A stretch of 64,000 nt of DNA. It comes from Calothrix membranacea FACHB-236 (GTDB taxonomy: Bacteria; Cyanobacteriota; Cyanobacteriia; Cyanobacteriales; Nostocaceae). The translations under genes and the position numbers were made by a program. The stretch covers positions 62,001-126,000 of the forward strand of contig NZ_JACJPX010000007.1 of assembly GCF_014696315.1 (NCBI RefSeq), written 5' to 3'. Positions 1-10,700 of this stretch are shown here, in pieces. The notes below the pieces were generated by a model that saw only the letters and a list, made by a program, of their open reading frames with translations, did no database searches and was not told where the DNA came from. The first letter of the stretch is position 1; every line of letters starts with the position of its first letter.

Positions 1-120
1 GTCAAAATTCCCGAATAAATAACTATAGAGTGGACACTATTGGATCTTCGGTTCAAAACCTAATAATCGCAAGTGCCCACCCTACAAAAATTACTGATAT
101 TTGATGAAGTAATCGGTGTT

Positions 121-1788
121 TTAGAAGGTGAAAGTGGTTCTCAGAGTACCAATGATGGCATTATCGCTGTTAGCAACTTGACCAGGACTGGTTAACCAAA
201 TTAACCCAGGGGTAATGGAGATATTATCGCTGACACGATATTTATAAAACCCTTCAATATGGTAAGGGCGATCGCCTCCAATGCTTCCTAAGTAGGGTTG
301 GGCACCAGCAAAAATACCTAAAACATTACCTTGTCTGCCGAAGTCTGGTAAAGCTACGCCAATACCATAGCTCCAAACTTCATCATTATTATTACCTACG
401 ACGCTGGTAATATCGCTGTAAAGCACAAAGCCACTAATCGAGAGTTTGTCGCTAGGTTTGAAAGCGGCTTCAAAGCCATAGGAATTACTGTTATATGGAT
501 TACCGCCACCAACTAAATTGGCCGGTACAGTACCCACTACACCAATATTTCCGGCTCCGCCTAGGTCAAATAGGGCAGTACCAGCATCATGATATCCGTG
601 GACGTAGGTAGCAGCAAAAGAAAGGCGATCGCCTACGTTTAAGTTTAATTGAGCCAGTGCTGCATAGTTACCTTCAAATAAACCAGTACGTACTCCTGGG
701 TTATTTGGTTGGGAGGCCAAATAGCCTACGGTGATTGAAGGTTGGAAACCGCCGTTACCACTACCAAACACAAAATTAACGCCACCACCTGCACCACCGC
801 CAATCCGGTAGATTGGGCTTTCAGATGCAAAGGTAGATAAAGCACCGTTACCACCATCAAAACCTTCAAAGTAAGGGTTAAGAGTAGGCGCGTAATCGCT
901 ATGAATACCGCCACTGGCTGCTATATATACTTGGGAGTTACCCAGGGGGAAGTAATAGGATAACCAGTCTATAATGGCACTATTGTTGCCAGTATTACCT
1001 AGGTTAAAGGTTTGAGTACTCTCAAAGCTGTTACCGGGCAAACTTAACGCATTAGCGTTACCAGCTGCAATCCGGGTATGTAAGGTATCTCTACCAGTGA
1101 AGCTACTTTGTAAATCTAAACGTACTCTGTTTTGAAATACAGTGTTGTTGTTGTCATTATCGCCAAAGCTATCAGTGACTGCAAAAATTGCTTCACCGAC
1201 TAGCTTGGTTGTAGTAGAAAATTGATTGGCTTCTAGTTCCGCAGTCCGGGCTTCTAAAGAATCTACTCGACCGCGTAAAGTTGCTAATTCTGCGGAGAAT
1301 TCTTCTTGCAAACGCTGGAGGGTGGCTAAATCTTGTTTTGTCACCAAGTCAGCTGTTGCTGTTGCAATCAGTTCATTAACTCTATCTAAACAAGCATTCA
1401 AACCTGCGGCAAATTCATAACGAGTTAAAGCTCGATTTCCGCGGTAAGTTCCATTAGGATAACCCGCTATACAACCGTAGCGTTCAACTAAAGACTGCAA
1501 AGCTTGGAATGCCCAATCAGTTGGTTGTACGTCAGAAAACTGAGAAACTGACGTAACTTGAGACATTGAATCCTGGCTACTGACTTCACTTACTAAAACT
1601 CTATTTTCATCAGTTTTAGCTTGAGCAAGTAACTGCTGATTAATGTTTGCTTTCTCTGTGGCAATTCCTGCTGCTTTTGAGTCAGAAGCGTTTAATATTT
1701 CTGCTGCAATCACACTGGACGAAGCCGATGCATAGGCAGCCAAAAATACTGGAAGTAATACCAGATTTTTCCACAATATATTAGACAT
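121..1788 (-). CDS. Iron-uptake/OprB-type porin with SLH domain
   Basis: This is an outer-membrane beta-barrel porin of the cyanobacterial SLH-OprB family, usually annotated iron uptake porin, which passes small solutes or inorganic ions. The 555-residue product begins with a signal peptide (hydrophobic residues 8-28, Ala-rich cleavage region). An SLH domain follows at about 84-140 (FSDVQPTDWAFQAL, GYPNGTYRGNRALTRYEFA), which binds the peptidoglycan layer. A coiled coil lies at about 150-188, and a Gly/Asn-rich barrel at 195-555 ends in aromatic TFTF, the usual outer-membrane C-terminus. Length and architecture match full-length family members. It is transcribed alone toward the left edge. 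Family is certain; the transported substrate cannot be read from sequence. Confidence 0.93.
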   Translation of the reverse strand: MSNILWKNLVLLPVFLAAYASASSSVIAAEILNASDSKAAGIATEKANINQQLLAQAKTDENRVLVSEVSSQDSMSQVTSVSQFSDVQPTDWAFQALQSLVERYGCIAGYPNGTYRGNRALTRYEFAAGLNACLDRVNELIATATADLVTKQDLATLQRLQEEFSAELATLRGRVDSLEARTAELEANQFSTTTKLVGEAIFAVTDSFGDNDNNNTVFQNRVRLDLQSSFTGRDTLHTRIAAGNANALSLPGNSFESTQTFNLGNTGNNSAIIDWLSYYFPLGNSQVYIAASGGIHSDYAPTLNPYFEGFDGGNGALSTFASESPIYRIGGGAGGGVNFVFGSGNGGFQPSITVGYLASQPNNPGVRTGLFEGNYAALAQLNLNVGDRLSFAATYVHGYHDAGTALFDLGGAGNIGVVGTVPANLVGGGNPYNSNSYGFEAAFKPSDKLSISGFVLYSDITSVVGNNNDEVWSYGIGVALPDFGRQGNVLGIFAGAQPYLGSIGGDRPYHIEGFYKYRVSDNISITPGLIWLTSPGQVANSDNAIIGTLRTTFTF

Positions 1789-2413
1789 ATTTCCGTTTTC
1801 CTCTCCACGAAATACCCCTAATTAATTGCTAAAAAAACAATTAATGGGGTTCTTTCTGCACACCTATTAAAGTAAGATACGTTACATTGATTTGCTGTAT
1901 AAAGTCAAGTCCTAGCTTATGAAATCTAGATAAATGACTGCACTTTCATAGCCTTCATTCAATGGCTATTTATCTGTAATTTCCACAACTTTGACCAAAT
2001 GCAACATTTATCAAGGGTTATTAATAGCTATTTGCATTTAGATGAGCTATTGAGAGCGATTTGCTCTTGCTATCTAATGTAAAAACCATATTTTTTGCCC
2101 ATGATATTTGTATCTATTATGCATAAAAATTAGTGATTTTATACACAAAATTAAACTTTTTCATGCAGAAAATTCATTTTACTGATGCGGAAGCATCAAC
2201 GGCAATATTCTGTAGCGAAATTTACAAAAACTTAAATGTTCAAATATGAAAATTATGAGAATCTTACTCACTTGTATCGATTATAAATAATAAAAATTTT
2301 CAATAACTAATAATACCTAAATCAAGAGAGTAAGTATTGTTTGATAGATATGTAAATACTGCTTGACTCTGGCTAAAGTAAAATCCAATTTTTACAACGT
2401 TAGTTTATAGCAG
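1789..2413. other. AT-rich intergenic region, no gene seen
   Basis: This 625-bp gap is the upstream region of the porin. It is strongly AT-rich with many TAA/TGA codons in all frames. No ORF, RNA gene or clear terminator was seen. The porin promoter is presumably close to 1800-1900, but I cannot fix it. Confidence 0.5.
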
Positions 2414-2641
2414 TTATATTTTGATATATGGAGGGAATAGGGAATAGGTAATTGGTAATTGGTAATTGGAATTATGTCTTTGTCCCCGTCGCTTGGTTAC
2501 TTCTTGATGGCTCAAGCCTGCTTCTGAATGACTAGCTAAGGTTTGCACAACCTCTGTGTCTGGTAGAGTATGCCATTCATAATTGAGTTCATCTTGTTTT
2601 AGATGGGAAGAATGATTTGTATTGATGGTATTTGCTGGCAT
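2414..2641 (-). pseudogene. Truncated P-type cation ATPase, N-terminal relic
   Basis: The first ~53 codons read like the cation-transporter ATPase N-terminal domain of P-type ATPases: WHTLPDTEVVQTL, then GLSHQEVTKRRGQR, where intact proteins continue with a GPNEL-type motif. Here the similarity stops abruptly, and the remaining codons are translated from a short tandem repeat (aattaccaattacc type). The result is a 75-residue stub, when the family is about 900 residues. No membrane segments, DKTGT phosphorylation site or hinge motif occur nearby, so the rest of the gene is gone. The start codon and first codons look intact, so a short peptide could still be made. Confidence 0.7.
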
Positions 2642-2721
2642 TTATACCTTCCAATTTAACTATCTATCGCAGTAATTTTTTGTTCAAAATCATCTAATTT
2701 AATTCTTATTTAAATCTGTAA

Positions 2722-3255
2722 TTACAGTAATTTTTTGCTCAGTTCATAAATATGCCACTCTCGCACACCCCAGTATCGAAGAATAGATTCTGCTTGCTGA
2801 ATTTCCTCTGTAGTCCCCTCTACCTTCACCAAAAAATCTTCACTATGCTGCCAATGTTTAACTTGCTTTTCAGGAGCGAACCAACCTTGAAATGCACCAC
2901 ATAAACTACCAAATATTGCACTTGCTCCACCCGCTAGCAGTGTAGTTAAAACAGATTCAACTGCTAAGGCGGGGCCAAAACCGGGAATTATTAAAATACC
3001 AAGTCCAGTGGTAACTGCTAACACTCCTCCTGCTGTCCCTCCTGTCATTGCACCTGCTTTAGCACCTTCAATAGGAGTTGTGATTTGATTATCTGTACGA
3101 GAATTGTGCAACTTTTTTTGTTTTGATTCCGTAGCAAACACAGAAATTTTTTGCATAGGAAAGTCCATCGCTCTCAGTTCATCAAGCACTTGTATTACAG
3201 CATGACGATTAGAAATAATACCTATAGCATTTTTGACGGAATTACCATTCATCAC
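2722..3255 (-). CDS. General-stress-type protein with glycine-zipper segment
   Basis: The 177-residue product starts with a ~50-residue alpha/beta region (AIGIISNRHAVIQVLDELRAMDF, MQKISVFATES) resembling the general stress protein 17M/YflT-like domain. A Gly/Ala-rich hydrophobic centre at about residues 65-120 (GAKAGAMTGGTAGG, GFGPALA, LLAGGASAIFGSLCGAF) looks like a glycine zipper that inserts in or lies on a membrane. The C-terminus (DFLVKVEGTTEEIQQAESIL) returns to an alpha/beta fold, as if the N-terminal domain were split by the zipper. Similar cyanobacterial proteins are stress-associated, but the biochemical role is unknown. It is transcribed alone, downstream of nothing on its strand for 600 bp. 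Confidence 0.7.
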   Translation of the reverse strand: MMNGNSVKNAIGIISNRHAVIQVLDELRAMDFPMQKISVFATESKQKKLHNSRTDNQITTPIEGAKAGAMTGGTAGGVLAVTTGLGILIIPGFGPALAVESVLTTLLAGGASAIFGSLCGAFQGWFAPEKQVKHWQHSEDFLVKVEGTTEEIQQAESILRYWGVREWHIYELSKKLL

Positions 3256-3576
3256 AACTTCTCCTACTGAAAATAATTAATTTAAAAAATTAGAATTATT
3301 TAAATATAAAGAAGTAAAATACTAGCAAAATAATATTTATTGTTATCGAAAATATCTCTTTTGTTACTGATTCAGTTCATCAGTGATGATTTTAAGGAAT
3401 CGAATAGGAATGCTAGAATTTTCCAATTGCAGAAAGAACTGTAGAGTTAAGCATGAGTTTTAACCCTCAGTTCGATTATTATTACTCACATCCTTTTTTT
3501 AGGATTACAGATAAATGTGAATAAAAAGTGAACACGGATGCTCTTAAAAAGAATATCTATGAATTAATTTCACGTA

Positions 3577-3605
3577 GGATGCGTTACGCTATCGCTAACG
3601 CATCC
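3577..3605. repeat. Palindromic repeat (ggatgcgtta...taacgcatcc)
   Basis: Perfect 10-bp arms flank a 9-base centre. The same element occurs in the opposite orientation at 41815-41842, and a diverged relative lies at 29785-29850. It is a dispersed intergenic palindrome in a non-coding gap. Confidence 0.75.
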
Positions 3606-3863
3606 AGGCTGAGAATGCGGTGCTACAATCTGTCGCATTCTTTTTTCAAATTGGTATTACTAATGACCAATGACCTAGACGCTTTAGCGGCTTCCCGCAG
3701 GGTAGGACAAAGCGCAAAGTCGAGCCAGTCGTGTGGGCGGGTCTCCCGACTTGAACGAACTGGCGTTGAGCGGAGGTTTCCTCCGTACACCGAAGGGGTT
3801 GCCGCAGGCATCAGAACTTTGTAAGAATGACAACCCTTGCCAGTTATGTTGAATCGCAACGCC
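3606..3863. repeat. Mosaic of intergenic repeat fragments
   Basis: This stretch is denser in GC than its surroundings and consists of short motifs of the kind scattered in Nostoc-type genomes (ggcttcccgcaggg, gagcggaggtttcctccg with a small palindrome). Short overlapping frames on both strands are a by-product and have no recognisable protein. It lies just downstream of ilvD. Confidence 0.5.
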
Positions 3864-5567
3864 TTACTTAAATAAATCTAAATCTGTGACAGCACCAACA
3901 CTACTGGAGGAAACTAACTTAGCATATTTGGCTAAGGTGCCTTTTGTATAACGGGGTGGACGAGGTTGCCATTTAGCGCGCCGATTGGCTAATTCTGCAT
4001 CGGAAATATTGATTTGCAATAAGCGAGAATGAGCATCGATAGTGATGCGATCGCCTTCTTCAACTAGCGCGATCGCACCACCAACGGCGGCTTCGGGAGC
4101 AACATGACCAACTACCATCCCGTAAGTACCGCCGGAAAAGCGTCCATCGGTAATTAACCCAACTGCGTCGCCTAAACCTGCACCAATAATTGCTGAGGTG
4201 GGAGCTAGCATTTCCCGCATTCCAGGGCCGCCTTTGGGGCCTTCATAGCGAACAATAATCACATCACCAGCTTGGATTTTATTTGCCAAGATAGCATCTA
4301 AGCATTCTTCTTCAGAGTCAAATACCCTCGCTGGCCCGGTAATACAGGGATTTTTCACTCCGGTAATTTTGGCTACGGCTCCCTCGGTAGCGAGATTCCC
4401 TTTTAAGATGGCTAAGTGACCTTGAGCATACATCGGGTTATTCCACGGACGAATCACATCTTGATTGCTGGGTGGTTCATCAGGGATATCTGCTAAAACT
4501 TCAGCGATAGTTTTACCCGTGATAGTGATACATTCCTCGTGGAGTAAACCATGCACAAGTAACATCTTCATAACTTGGGGGATACCGCCTACTTTGTGCA
4601 AGTCTGTAGCCACATATCTACCGCTGGGTTTTAAATCGCACAATACAGGTACGCGACCACGGATAGTTTCAAAGTCATCTAGACTCAGTTCTATACCAGT
4701 TGCGTGAGCGATCGCGAGAAAATGTAATACAGAATTTGTGGAACCACCCACAGCCATAATTACAGAAATGGCATTTTCTATGGATTTGCGGGTGATAATT
4801 TGTCTCGGTAAAATTTGATTGCGAATTGCTTCTACTAATACTTTGGCTGATTTTTCCGTACTCTCGGCTATTTCATCGTCTTCCGCTGCCATTGTAGAAG
4901 AATAAGGCAAACTCATTCCCATCGCTTCAAAAGCAGAAGACATAGTATTAGCTGTATACATCCCTCCACAGGAACCAGAACCCGGACAAGATTGGCGTTC
5001 AATTGCTAATAGTTCATCTGTGTCAATTTTATTGGCGCTATATTCACCGACAGCCTCAAAAGAACTGACAATAGTCAAATCTTTACCCTTGTGCTGTCCG
5101 GGTTTGATAGTGCCACCATAAACAAAAATAGCAGGGATATTCATCCGAGCGATCGCAATCATTGCCCCTGGCATATTCTTATCACAACCGCCGATAGCAA
5201 TCACCCCATCCATACTTTGACCATTACAGGCGGTTTCAATGGAATCAGCAATTACTTCTCGTGACACTAGGGAATATTTCATCCCCTCGGTTCCCATAGA
5301 TATGCCATCACTAATGGTAATTGTGCCGAACATTTGCGGCATTGCCCCAGCTAGTTTAATTCCCTCTTCAGCTCTTTGTGCGAGCCGATTAATTCCCATG
5401 TTGCAGGGAGTGATGGTGCTGTAGGAATTCGCCACACCCACAATAGCTTTATTAAAATCCCCATCTTGGAAACCAACTGCACGCAGCATTGCTCGATTTG
5501 GCGCTCGTTGTACCCCTTGCGTAACTGCTTTACTGCGAAAATTTTCGGAGATTGTGTTTTCAGACAT
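3864..5567 (-). CDS. ilvD: Dihydroxy-acid dehydratase
   Basis: IlvD dehydrates 2,3-dihydroxy-isovalerate and -methylvalerate to the 2-keto acids in valine, isoleucine and leucine synthesis in the cytoplasm, using an Fe-S cluster. The whole family signature is present: [65 protein letters not shown] and a C-terminal [18 protein letters not shown] chose the ATG at 5567 (567 residues; GAGGGTAGAGCA in front) because the frame could open 63 bases earlier, but that extension lacks family similarity. It is divergent from a LysR gene with a 104-bp shared region, which suggests that the regulator may act here. That is an inference from position only. Confidence 0.96.
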   Translation of the reverse strand: MSENTISENFRSKAVTQGVQRAPNRAMLRAVGFQDGDFNKAIVGVANSYSTITPCNMGINRLAQRAEEGIKLAGAMPQMFGTITISDGISMGTEGMKYSLVSREVIADSIETACNGQSMDGVIAIGGCDKNMPGAMIAIARMNIPAIFVYGGTIKPGQHKGKDLTIVSSFEAVGEYSANKIDTDELLAIERQSCPGSGSCGGMYTANTMSSAFEAMGMSLPYSSTMAAEDDEIAESTEKSAKVLVEAIRNQILPRQIITRKSIENAISVIMAVGGSTNSVLHFLAIAHATGIELSLDDFETIRGRVPVLCDLKPSGRYVATDLHKVGGIPQVMKMLLVHGLLHEECITITGKTIAEVLADIPDEPPSNQDVIRPWNNPMYAQGHLAILKGNLATEGAVAKITGVKNPCITGPARVFDSEEECLDAILANKIQAGDVIIVRYEGPKGGPGMREMLAPTSAIIGAGLGDAVGLITDGRFSGGTYGMVVGHVAPEAAVGGAIALVEEGDRITIDAHSRLLQINISDAELANRRAKWQPRPPRYTKGTLAKYAKLVSSSSVGAVTDLDLFK

Positions 5568-5671
5568 TGCTCTACCCTCGCTCAACATCGTTGTACGAGT
5601 ATGATATGTAGACTTTTTTGAGATGTCCAATATATATTTATTTAAAATTGATATCTTTTAAATATTAAAAA
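5568..5671. promoter_or_regulatory. Shared ilvD / LysR divergent promoter region
   Basis: This 104-bp AT-rich region lies between two divergent genes, the classic placement for LysR-type control. A dyad matching the LysR T-N11-A pattern (tatcttttaaata) occurs at 5652-5664, close to the LysR start, where it could serve autoregulation. AT-richness makes chance matches likely. Confidence 0.3.
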
Positions 5672-6553
5672 ATGGAACTACGACACCTGCGTTACTTTAT
5701 TGCTGTAGCCGAGGAACTGCATTTCAGTAAAGCTGCAGAAAGGCTGCATATAGCGCAACCGCCTCTCAGCCAACAAATTCAGCAGCTAGAAGCAGAACTA
5801 GGAGTAGAACTTTTTCATCGCAAAACCAAGCGACAGGTACAGCTAACAGAAGCGGGTAAGGTTTTTTTACAAGAAGCCTATGGATTACTACTACAACTAG
5901 AAACTGCGATCGCACTCACTCAAAGGATTGGTAGAGGTCAAACTGGTCAACTAAGAATAGGATTTACGAGTTTGGTAATCTACGAATTATTACCCTTAAT
6001 TTTGCGCCAATTTCGCGAGCAATTTCCCGACGTAGAACTAGTTTTACGAGAGTTAACTACCAGCCAACAGGAACAAGCAATCAGAGATTCTGTAATTCAT
6101 GTAGGTTTTGCCCATCCACCTTTAGAAGATGAGACCCTATCTTATCAATCTATTCACCAGCAAACTTTAGTTGTCGCTTTACCGTCAAATCATTCCTTAG
6201 CTCAAACAGAAAATATTCAGGTGCAGGAACTAGAGAATGAACCTTTGATTATATTTCCTCGTTATCTAGCACCCGGACTTTACGATTTGATCATGAGTCT
6301 TTTTCGGCAGAGAAATATCAAACCTCAAATTACTCAGGAGGCAGTTCAAATGCAAACTATTATTGGCTTAGTATCTGCGGGAATGGGTGTGGCGATTACA
6401 CCATCTTCTCTCCAAAATCTTCAACGTTCTGGTGTCAGTTATCATCCTCTACGGGAACAAGCACCTGTAATCGAAACTGCTGTCATCTGGCAGCAAAGTA
6501 CCCTCACACCTCTTGTAGAGAATTTTTTACAATTCACGCAAAAGTTTATCTAA
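5672..6553 (+). CDS. LysR-family transcriptional regulator
   Basis: A 293-residue LysR-type regulator. The N-terminal winged helix-turn-helix (about residues 1-60) reads MELRHLRYFIAVAEELHFSKAAERLHIAQPPLSQQI, almost the family consensus. A linker helix leads to a LysR substrate-binding domain (about 90-290: GQLRIGFTSLVIYELLPLILRQF) of the type that binds small carboxylates. Length is normal. The start is an ATG after a weak A-rich leader. It is divergent from ilvD, so control of ilvD or of itself is plausible, but the effector is not evident. It could equally act on distant genes. Confidence 0.93.
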   Translation: MELRHLRYFIAVAEELHFSKAAERLHIAQPPLSQQIQQLEAELGVELFHRKTKRQVQLTEAGKVFLQEAYGLLLQLETAIALTQRIGRGQTGQLRIGFTSLVIYELLPLILRQFREQFPDVELVLRELTTSQQEQAIRDSVIHVGFAHPPLEDETLSYQSIHQQTLVVALPSNHSLAQTENIQVQELENEPLIIFPRYLAPGLYDLIMSLFRQRNIKPQITQEAVQMQTIIGLVSAGMGVAITPSSLQNLQRSGVSYHPLREQAPVIETAVIWQQSTLTPLVENFLQFTQKFI

Positions 6554-6623
6554 TTTATGCTCAATTTCTATTCACAAATGCTGACATAAAACTCACTTTT
6601 TGGCAGAGATTTATGAAAGTTCA

Positions 6624-7775
6624 TCATTGGTATGGTTGGTAGATGTTATTATTTTCAATTTTTAAAACGGGTAGAATAACAGTGAAAGTTGTGCCTGCTC
6701 CAAGATGGCTATCAACAAAGATTTTTCCTCCATGTGCATCAACACACTTTTTGGTAATTGATAACCCCAATCCTGTGCCGGGAATTTTGTTGACGTTAAT
6801 TCCTCGATGAAAAGGTGTAAATAGCTTTGCTAAATCCTTTTCTGTGAGTCCAATACCTTGGTCTTGAATTTGAAATTCCACGTAATCTGGCTCACAACGT
6901 AGGTTAAATATGACTTGGCTATCGTTTGGGGAATATTTCAAGGCATTTTCTAATAAGTTGTTCAGTATATGTTGTAATAAATTAGGATCGAGTTCATAAA
7001 AAAGATTTGCTGTTTCATCACATCCCGAAACGTTTAAAACCAATCTATCTGTATTTTGAGCACGGGATTGTAAATCCTCTACCAAGAAAGAGCAAAACTG
7101 GGAAATATTGATTGGTGTTGGTTGACAATGAAACTGCTCTTGTTCTACTTGACCAAGAACCAACACATCTGTAATTAATTGCGCCATGTGCTGGATAGCT
7201 GCTTTACCCCGTTCAATATGAGCTTGTCGTTTTTGGGGATTAACTACATCTGGTTGTTCTAAGAGTTCTAGTGTCAACAGTATGGAACTTAAGGGATTGC
7301 GAAATTCGTGGGAAACAATGGAAACGAATTGAGATTTAAGTTCATTTAGCCGTTTTTCTTTCTGTAGCGCTTGGCGAATTGCTTGTTCGGCAACATGGTT
7401 AGCTAAAGCTACTTGAATAGCAATAATCAGATCTTGTTCTTCAAAAGGTTTAACGATATAGCCGTATGGATGGGTAGCGATCGCTTCTGTTAAAGTTGAC
7501 TCATCGGCATGGGCAGTCAGAAATACAACAGGTATCTCAAATTGTTGGCGAATTTGATCTGCTGCTTCAATTCCACTTTTGTCGCCTTGCAGGTAAATAT
7601 CCATCAAAACTAGATCTGGTTTGTTTGCAGCAACTAGTTCCAAAGCTTTTTCGGCAGAATTAGCAGTACCAGAGACGTTGTATCCTAACTTTTTCAAATG
7701 CTGTTTGATATCTAAAGCAATGACCCATTCATCTTCAACAATTAGGATAGAGGGTTTAGAAGAATGTTGTGGCAT
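6624..7775 (-). CDS. Response regulator-histidine kinase (REC-HisKA-HATPase)
   Basis: The 383-residue protein has an N-terminal receiver (residues 8-122, phospho-acceptor D59 in LVLMDIYLQG, Lys in VKPF), a short helix, HisKA with H156 in SHEFRNPL, and a HATPase_c domain with NLLENALKYS, DQGIGL and GTGLGLSI boxes. It has no membrane segment and no sensor domain, so it probably receives a phosphoryl group or signal from a partner. The start ATG lies 6 bases after the stop of the 1268-residue kinase, so the two are almost certainly cotranscribed and translationally coupled. It is a close architectural twin of the gene at 11799-12974, suggesting duplication within the cluster. Confidence 0.92.
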   Translation of the reverse strand: MPQHSSKPSILIVEDEWVIALDIKQHLKKLGYNVSGTANSAEKALELVAANKPDLVLMDIYLQGDKSGIEAADQIRQQFEIPVVFLTAHADESTLTEAIATHPYGYIVKPFEEQDLIIAIQVALANHVAEQAIRQALQKEKRLNELKSQFVSIVSHEFRNPLSSILLTLELLEQPDVVNPQKRQAHIERGKAAIQHMAQLITDVLVLGQVEQEQFHCQPTPINISQFCSFLVEDLQSRAQNTDRLVLNVSGCDETANLFYELDPNLLQHILNNLLENALKYSPNDSQVIFNLRCEPDYVEFQIQDQGIGLTEKDLAKLFTPFHRGINVNKIPGTGLGLSITKKCVDAHGGKIFVDSHLGAGTTFTVILPVLKIENNNIYQPYQ

Positions 7776-7781
7776 ATCATG

Positions 7782-10700
7782 TTACAACCTTTTTTTCAAG
7801 AAAATCTTAAACTGGCTGCCTCCTTGTCTATATAGTTGCAGTGTACCTCCAAGTTGTTCTACTAAACCTTGTATAAGTTGCATTCCCAAGGAAGTAGTAC
7901 ACTGAGGATCAATATCTACAGGTATTCCAATACCATTATCTTTGACAACTAGGCAATAATATTCAGGATCGTACAGCCAAAATTGCAGCGTAATTTCGCC
8001 TTTTTGGTTGGGGAAAGCATATTTTAAGGCATTAGAAATTAGCTCATTAATAATTAAGCCGCAAGGAACAGCAGCATCTAGATCTAGCTCTAACTCGCTC
8101 ACCTCAATAACAAAACGGATATTTGATTTCTTCGAGGTATAGGAGCGTACTAAATCGCTGACCAAGTGTTCTACATAAGTTGCGAAGTTAATCCGAGCCA
8201 GGTTTTCTGAACGATAGAGACGCTCGTGGACTAGTGCCATTGTTTTGACTCGACGCTGGCTTTCGGTGAGTAATTTAAGTACTGCGGGGTCATCAATGCT
8301 ACTGGACTGCAGACTTAACAGACTAGAAACCATTTGCATATTATTTTTAACCCGGTGATACACCTCCCGCAATAAAACTTCTTTTTCCTTGAGAGATGCT
8401 CGGATCTGTTGTTCAATTTGTCGGCGTTCTTGCAGTTCGGTTTGTAGTTGCTTGTAAAGTTCAGACTGCTGAATAGCGATCGCCAATTGGTTCGCTATTT
8501 GTTGCAACAGATCTATCTCCCAAGCTTGCCAAGCGCGAGGAGCCGAATTTTGGTAAACTGCCAACAAGCCCCAAAGATTTTCTCCAAAGAAAATAGGAGC
8601 GATCGCATAGGCTCTGGCTTGAAATTGTTCTAGCAGCACAATATGACATTCTTGATGTCCAACTGTGTAAATATCCGCAACAGCAAAGGTTTCGTAATTT
8701 TTGTAGCGTCCTCCTTGGGTTTCTTGCAAATAAGTATCTTCCCACAGTTTTTTGATGTTGGGTTGAACCAGTTTCACCCAACCGGGGGCAACTGATTCGA
8801 CAATAAAATTTCCACTCCAATCGGCATTAAAACGATAAACCGCCACCCGATCTGCTTGCAATGTATGTCGTACTTCATTAACTGCAGTTGTGAGAATGGC
8901 ATCCAAATCTAGAGACTGGCGAATTTCGTTGGTAACAAGTCTGAGTACTCGTTCCTGCCTAGCTTGCTGTCGGATAGCTGCTTCTGCCTGTTTGCGATCG
9001 CTCACATCTAGCAAAACTCCATGCCAAGCAAAAGCGCAGTTTTCCCGTGGTTCCACTTGTGAATTGACTTGCACCCATTTGAGTTTGCCAGAGGGTGTAA
9101 TGATGCGATATTCCATGAAAAAAGGTTCTAAGTTCTGGGTGCAACGGGCCATTAAGGCAGCACGAGGTGGTAGATCATCTGGATGAATCCGCTTGATTAA
9201 AAAGGAGGCATCTTGCATTGCTTGCTCTGCTGTCACCTCAAGGATGGATTTACAGGCTGGGCTGATGTATTCAAACCAAATCTGCCCATTGGCTTCTTGA
9301 ACCATTGTATAAACCACTACAGAAATTTTTTGACTAAAGTTCTGCAACCACCTTTCACTGCGTCGCAAAGCGGCTTCTGCTTGTTTGCGATTGGTAATAT
9401 CCATAGCAATTCCCATCAGCTGCACAGGTTTCCCCTGTTTGTTCAGCACGCAAGCGCCTCTGGCATACAACCAATGAATGCTGCCATTTCGCCAGATCAG
9501 CCGATACTCTATGTCATAGGAAGAACCTTGTGTTAAGGCTTGCCGGACTTCTTGCACCACATAGTCGCGATCGTCGGGATGAACACAACTCAAAAACAAC
9601 TCAAAGGTGGGATGAGGACTAATTTCTGCTCCGTTTTGATCGAGGACACGCCCCGCAGCATCGGTTTGAAAGCCAAATAGCTTATATTCTTCAGGTGACC
9701 AGTGAACAAGGTTCGTCTCTAGATCCCAGTCCCAAGTTCCCATTTTGGCAGCAGAAAGCGCCATTTGCAGTTTGTCAGTCCGTTCTTGAACTCGCTGTTC
9801 TAGCTCTTGGTTGAGTAGTTGTAATGCAGCTTCTGCGCGTTGGCGATCGCGCAGTTCTTGCTGCACTTGTTGATAGAGTTGTGCTTGCTGAATTGCGATC
9901 GCTAACTGATCTGCTATTTTTCCAGCGATTTCTGTCTCTTTTTGGCTCCAAGGCGCTTCTGTAGCAGGCTTAGATATGGATAAGCTGCCCCAAATTTTAC
10001 CGTTAACAACAATGGGTGTTAATAACCATGCAGGAGGAGCAAGCTGTGAAATCTTGAGGTTAATTGGATCTTGAATGCTATCTAATGTATCTACTTGCAC
10101 TACCTGGAGTTGCTTGAGTTGTGCAGCATAGGGGTTGTCTTGATCGGGAATTTCTAACCCCGTTGTATCTGTTAGTGATACATCTTGGCGATGAGCTGCC
10201 AGCACTTGCCAACATTGACGTTCTGGTAAATACTGCACAATCGTAGTTCTCTGAAGTCCCAACAATTGAGTAACTTCAGCTATTGTGGTAGAGAAAATCG
10301 TCGATAAATCTAGGGAACTACGAATTCTCTGGACTACACGATTTAAAGTTTGCTCTTGCTGTGCCTGAAGCTGTAAAGTAATTTGAGCGGCTTTGCGCTC
10401 AGTAACATCTCGTGAAATACATAGTATTGACTCAATCACATTGTCACGAGTCAACTCAGGCGCAATTACCATTTCAAAGGAACGCACTCCTTTAAGTGTC
10501 GGGGTTTCAAATTCAATAATCTGCTTTTGCCCTGTTTCTAGTAGCGCTTGGGCAGCAGTTTCCCAAGAGTTAATCATTGCCTCTGGCATTCCTAATTCCC
10601 GGCAGGTTTTACCTAAAAATACTTCTTTTGGAATACCTGTGAGTTCGGTGAGGACTGGACTAGTGTAAAGATGTCGTAACTGGGTATCGAAGCGTTCAAT

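Noticed and set aside
40-85. tRNA-like T-arm (cggttcaaaacc)
   Set aside because: No acceptor stem, D-arm or anticodon arm can be built around it.
3528-3859. Two overlapping small genes on opposite strands
   Set aside because: They run through a palindrome and a mosaic of intergenic repeat fragments and show no protein family.
5568-5671. Leader-peptide attenuator for ilvD
   Set aside because: No short frame rich in Val, Leu or Ile codons and no terminator/antiterminator pair in the region.
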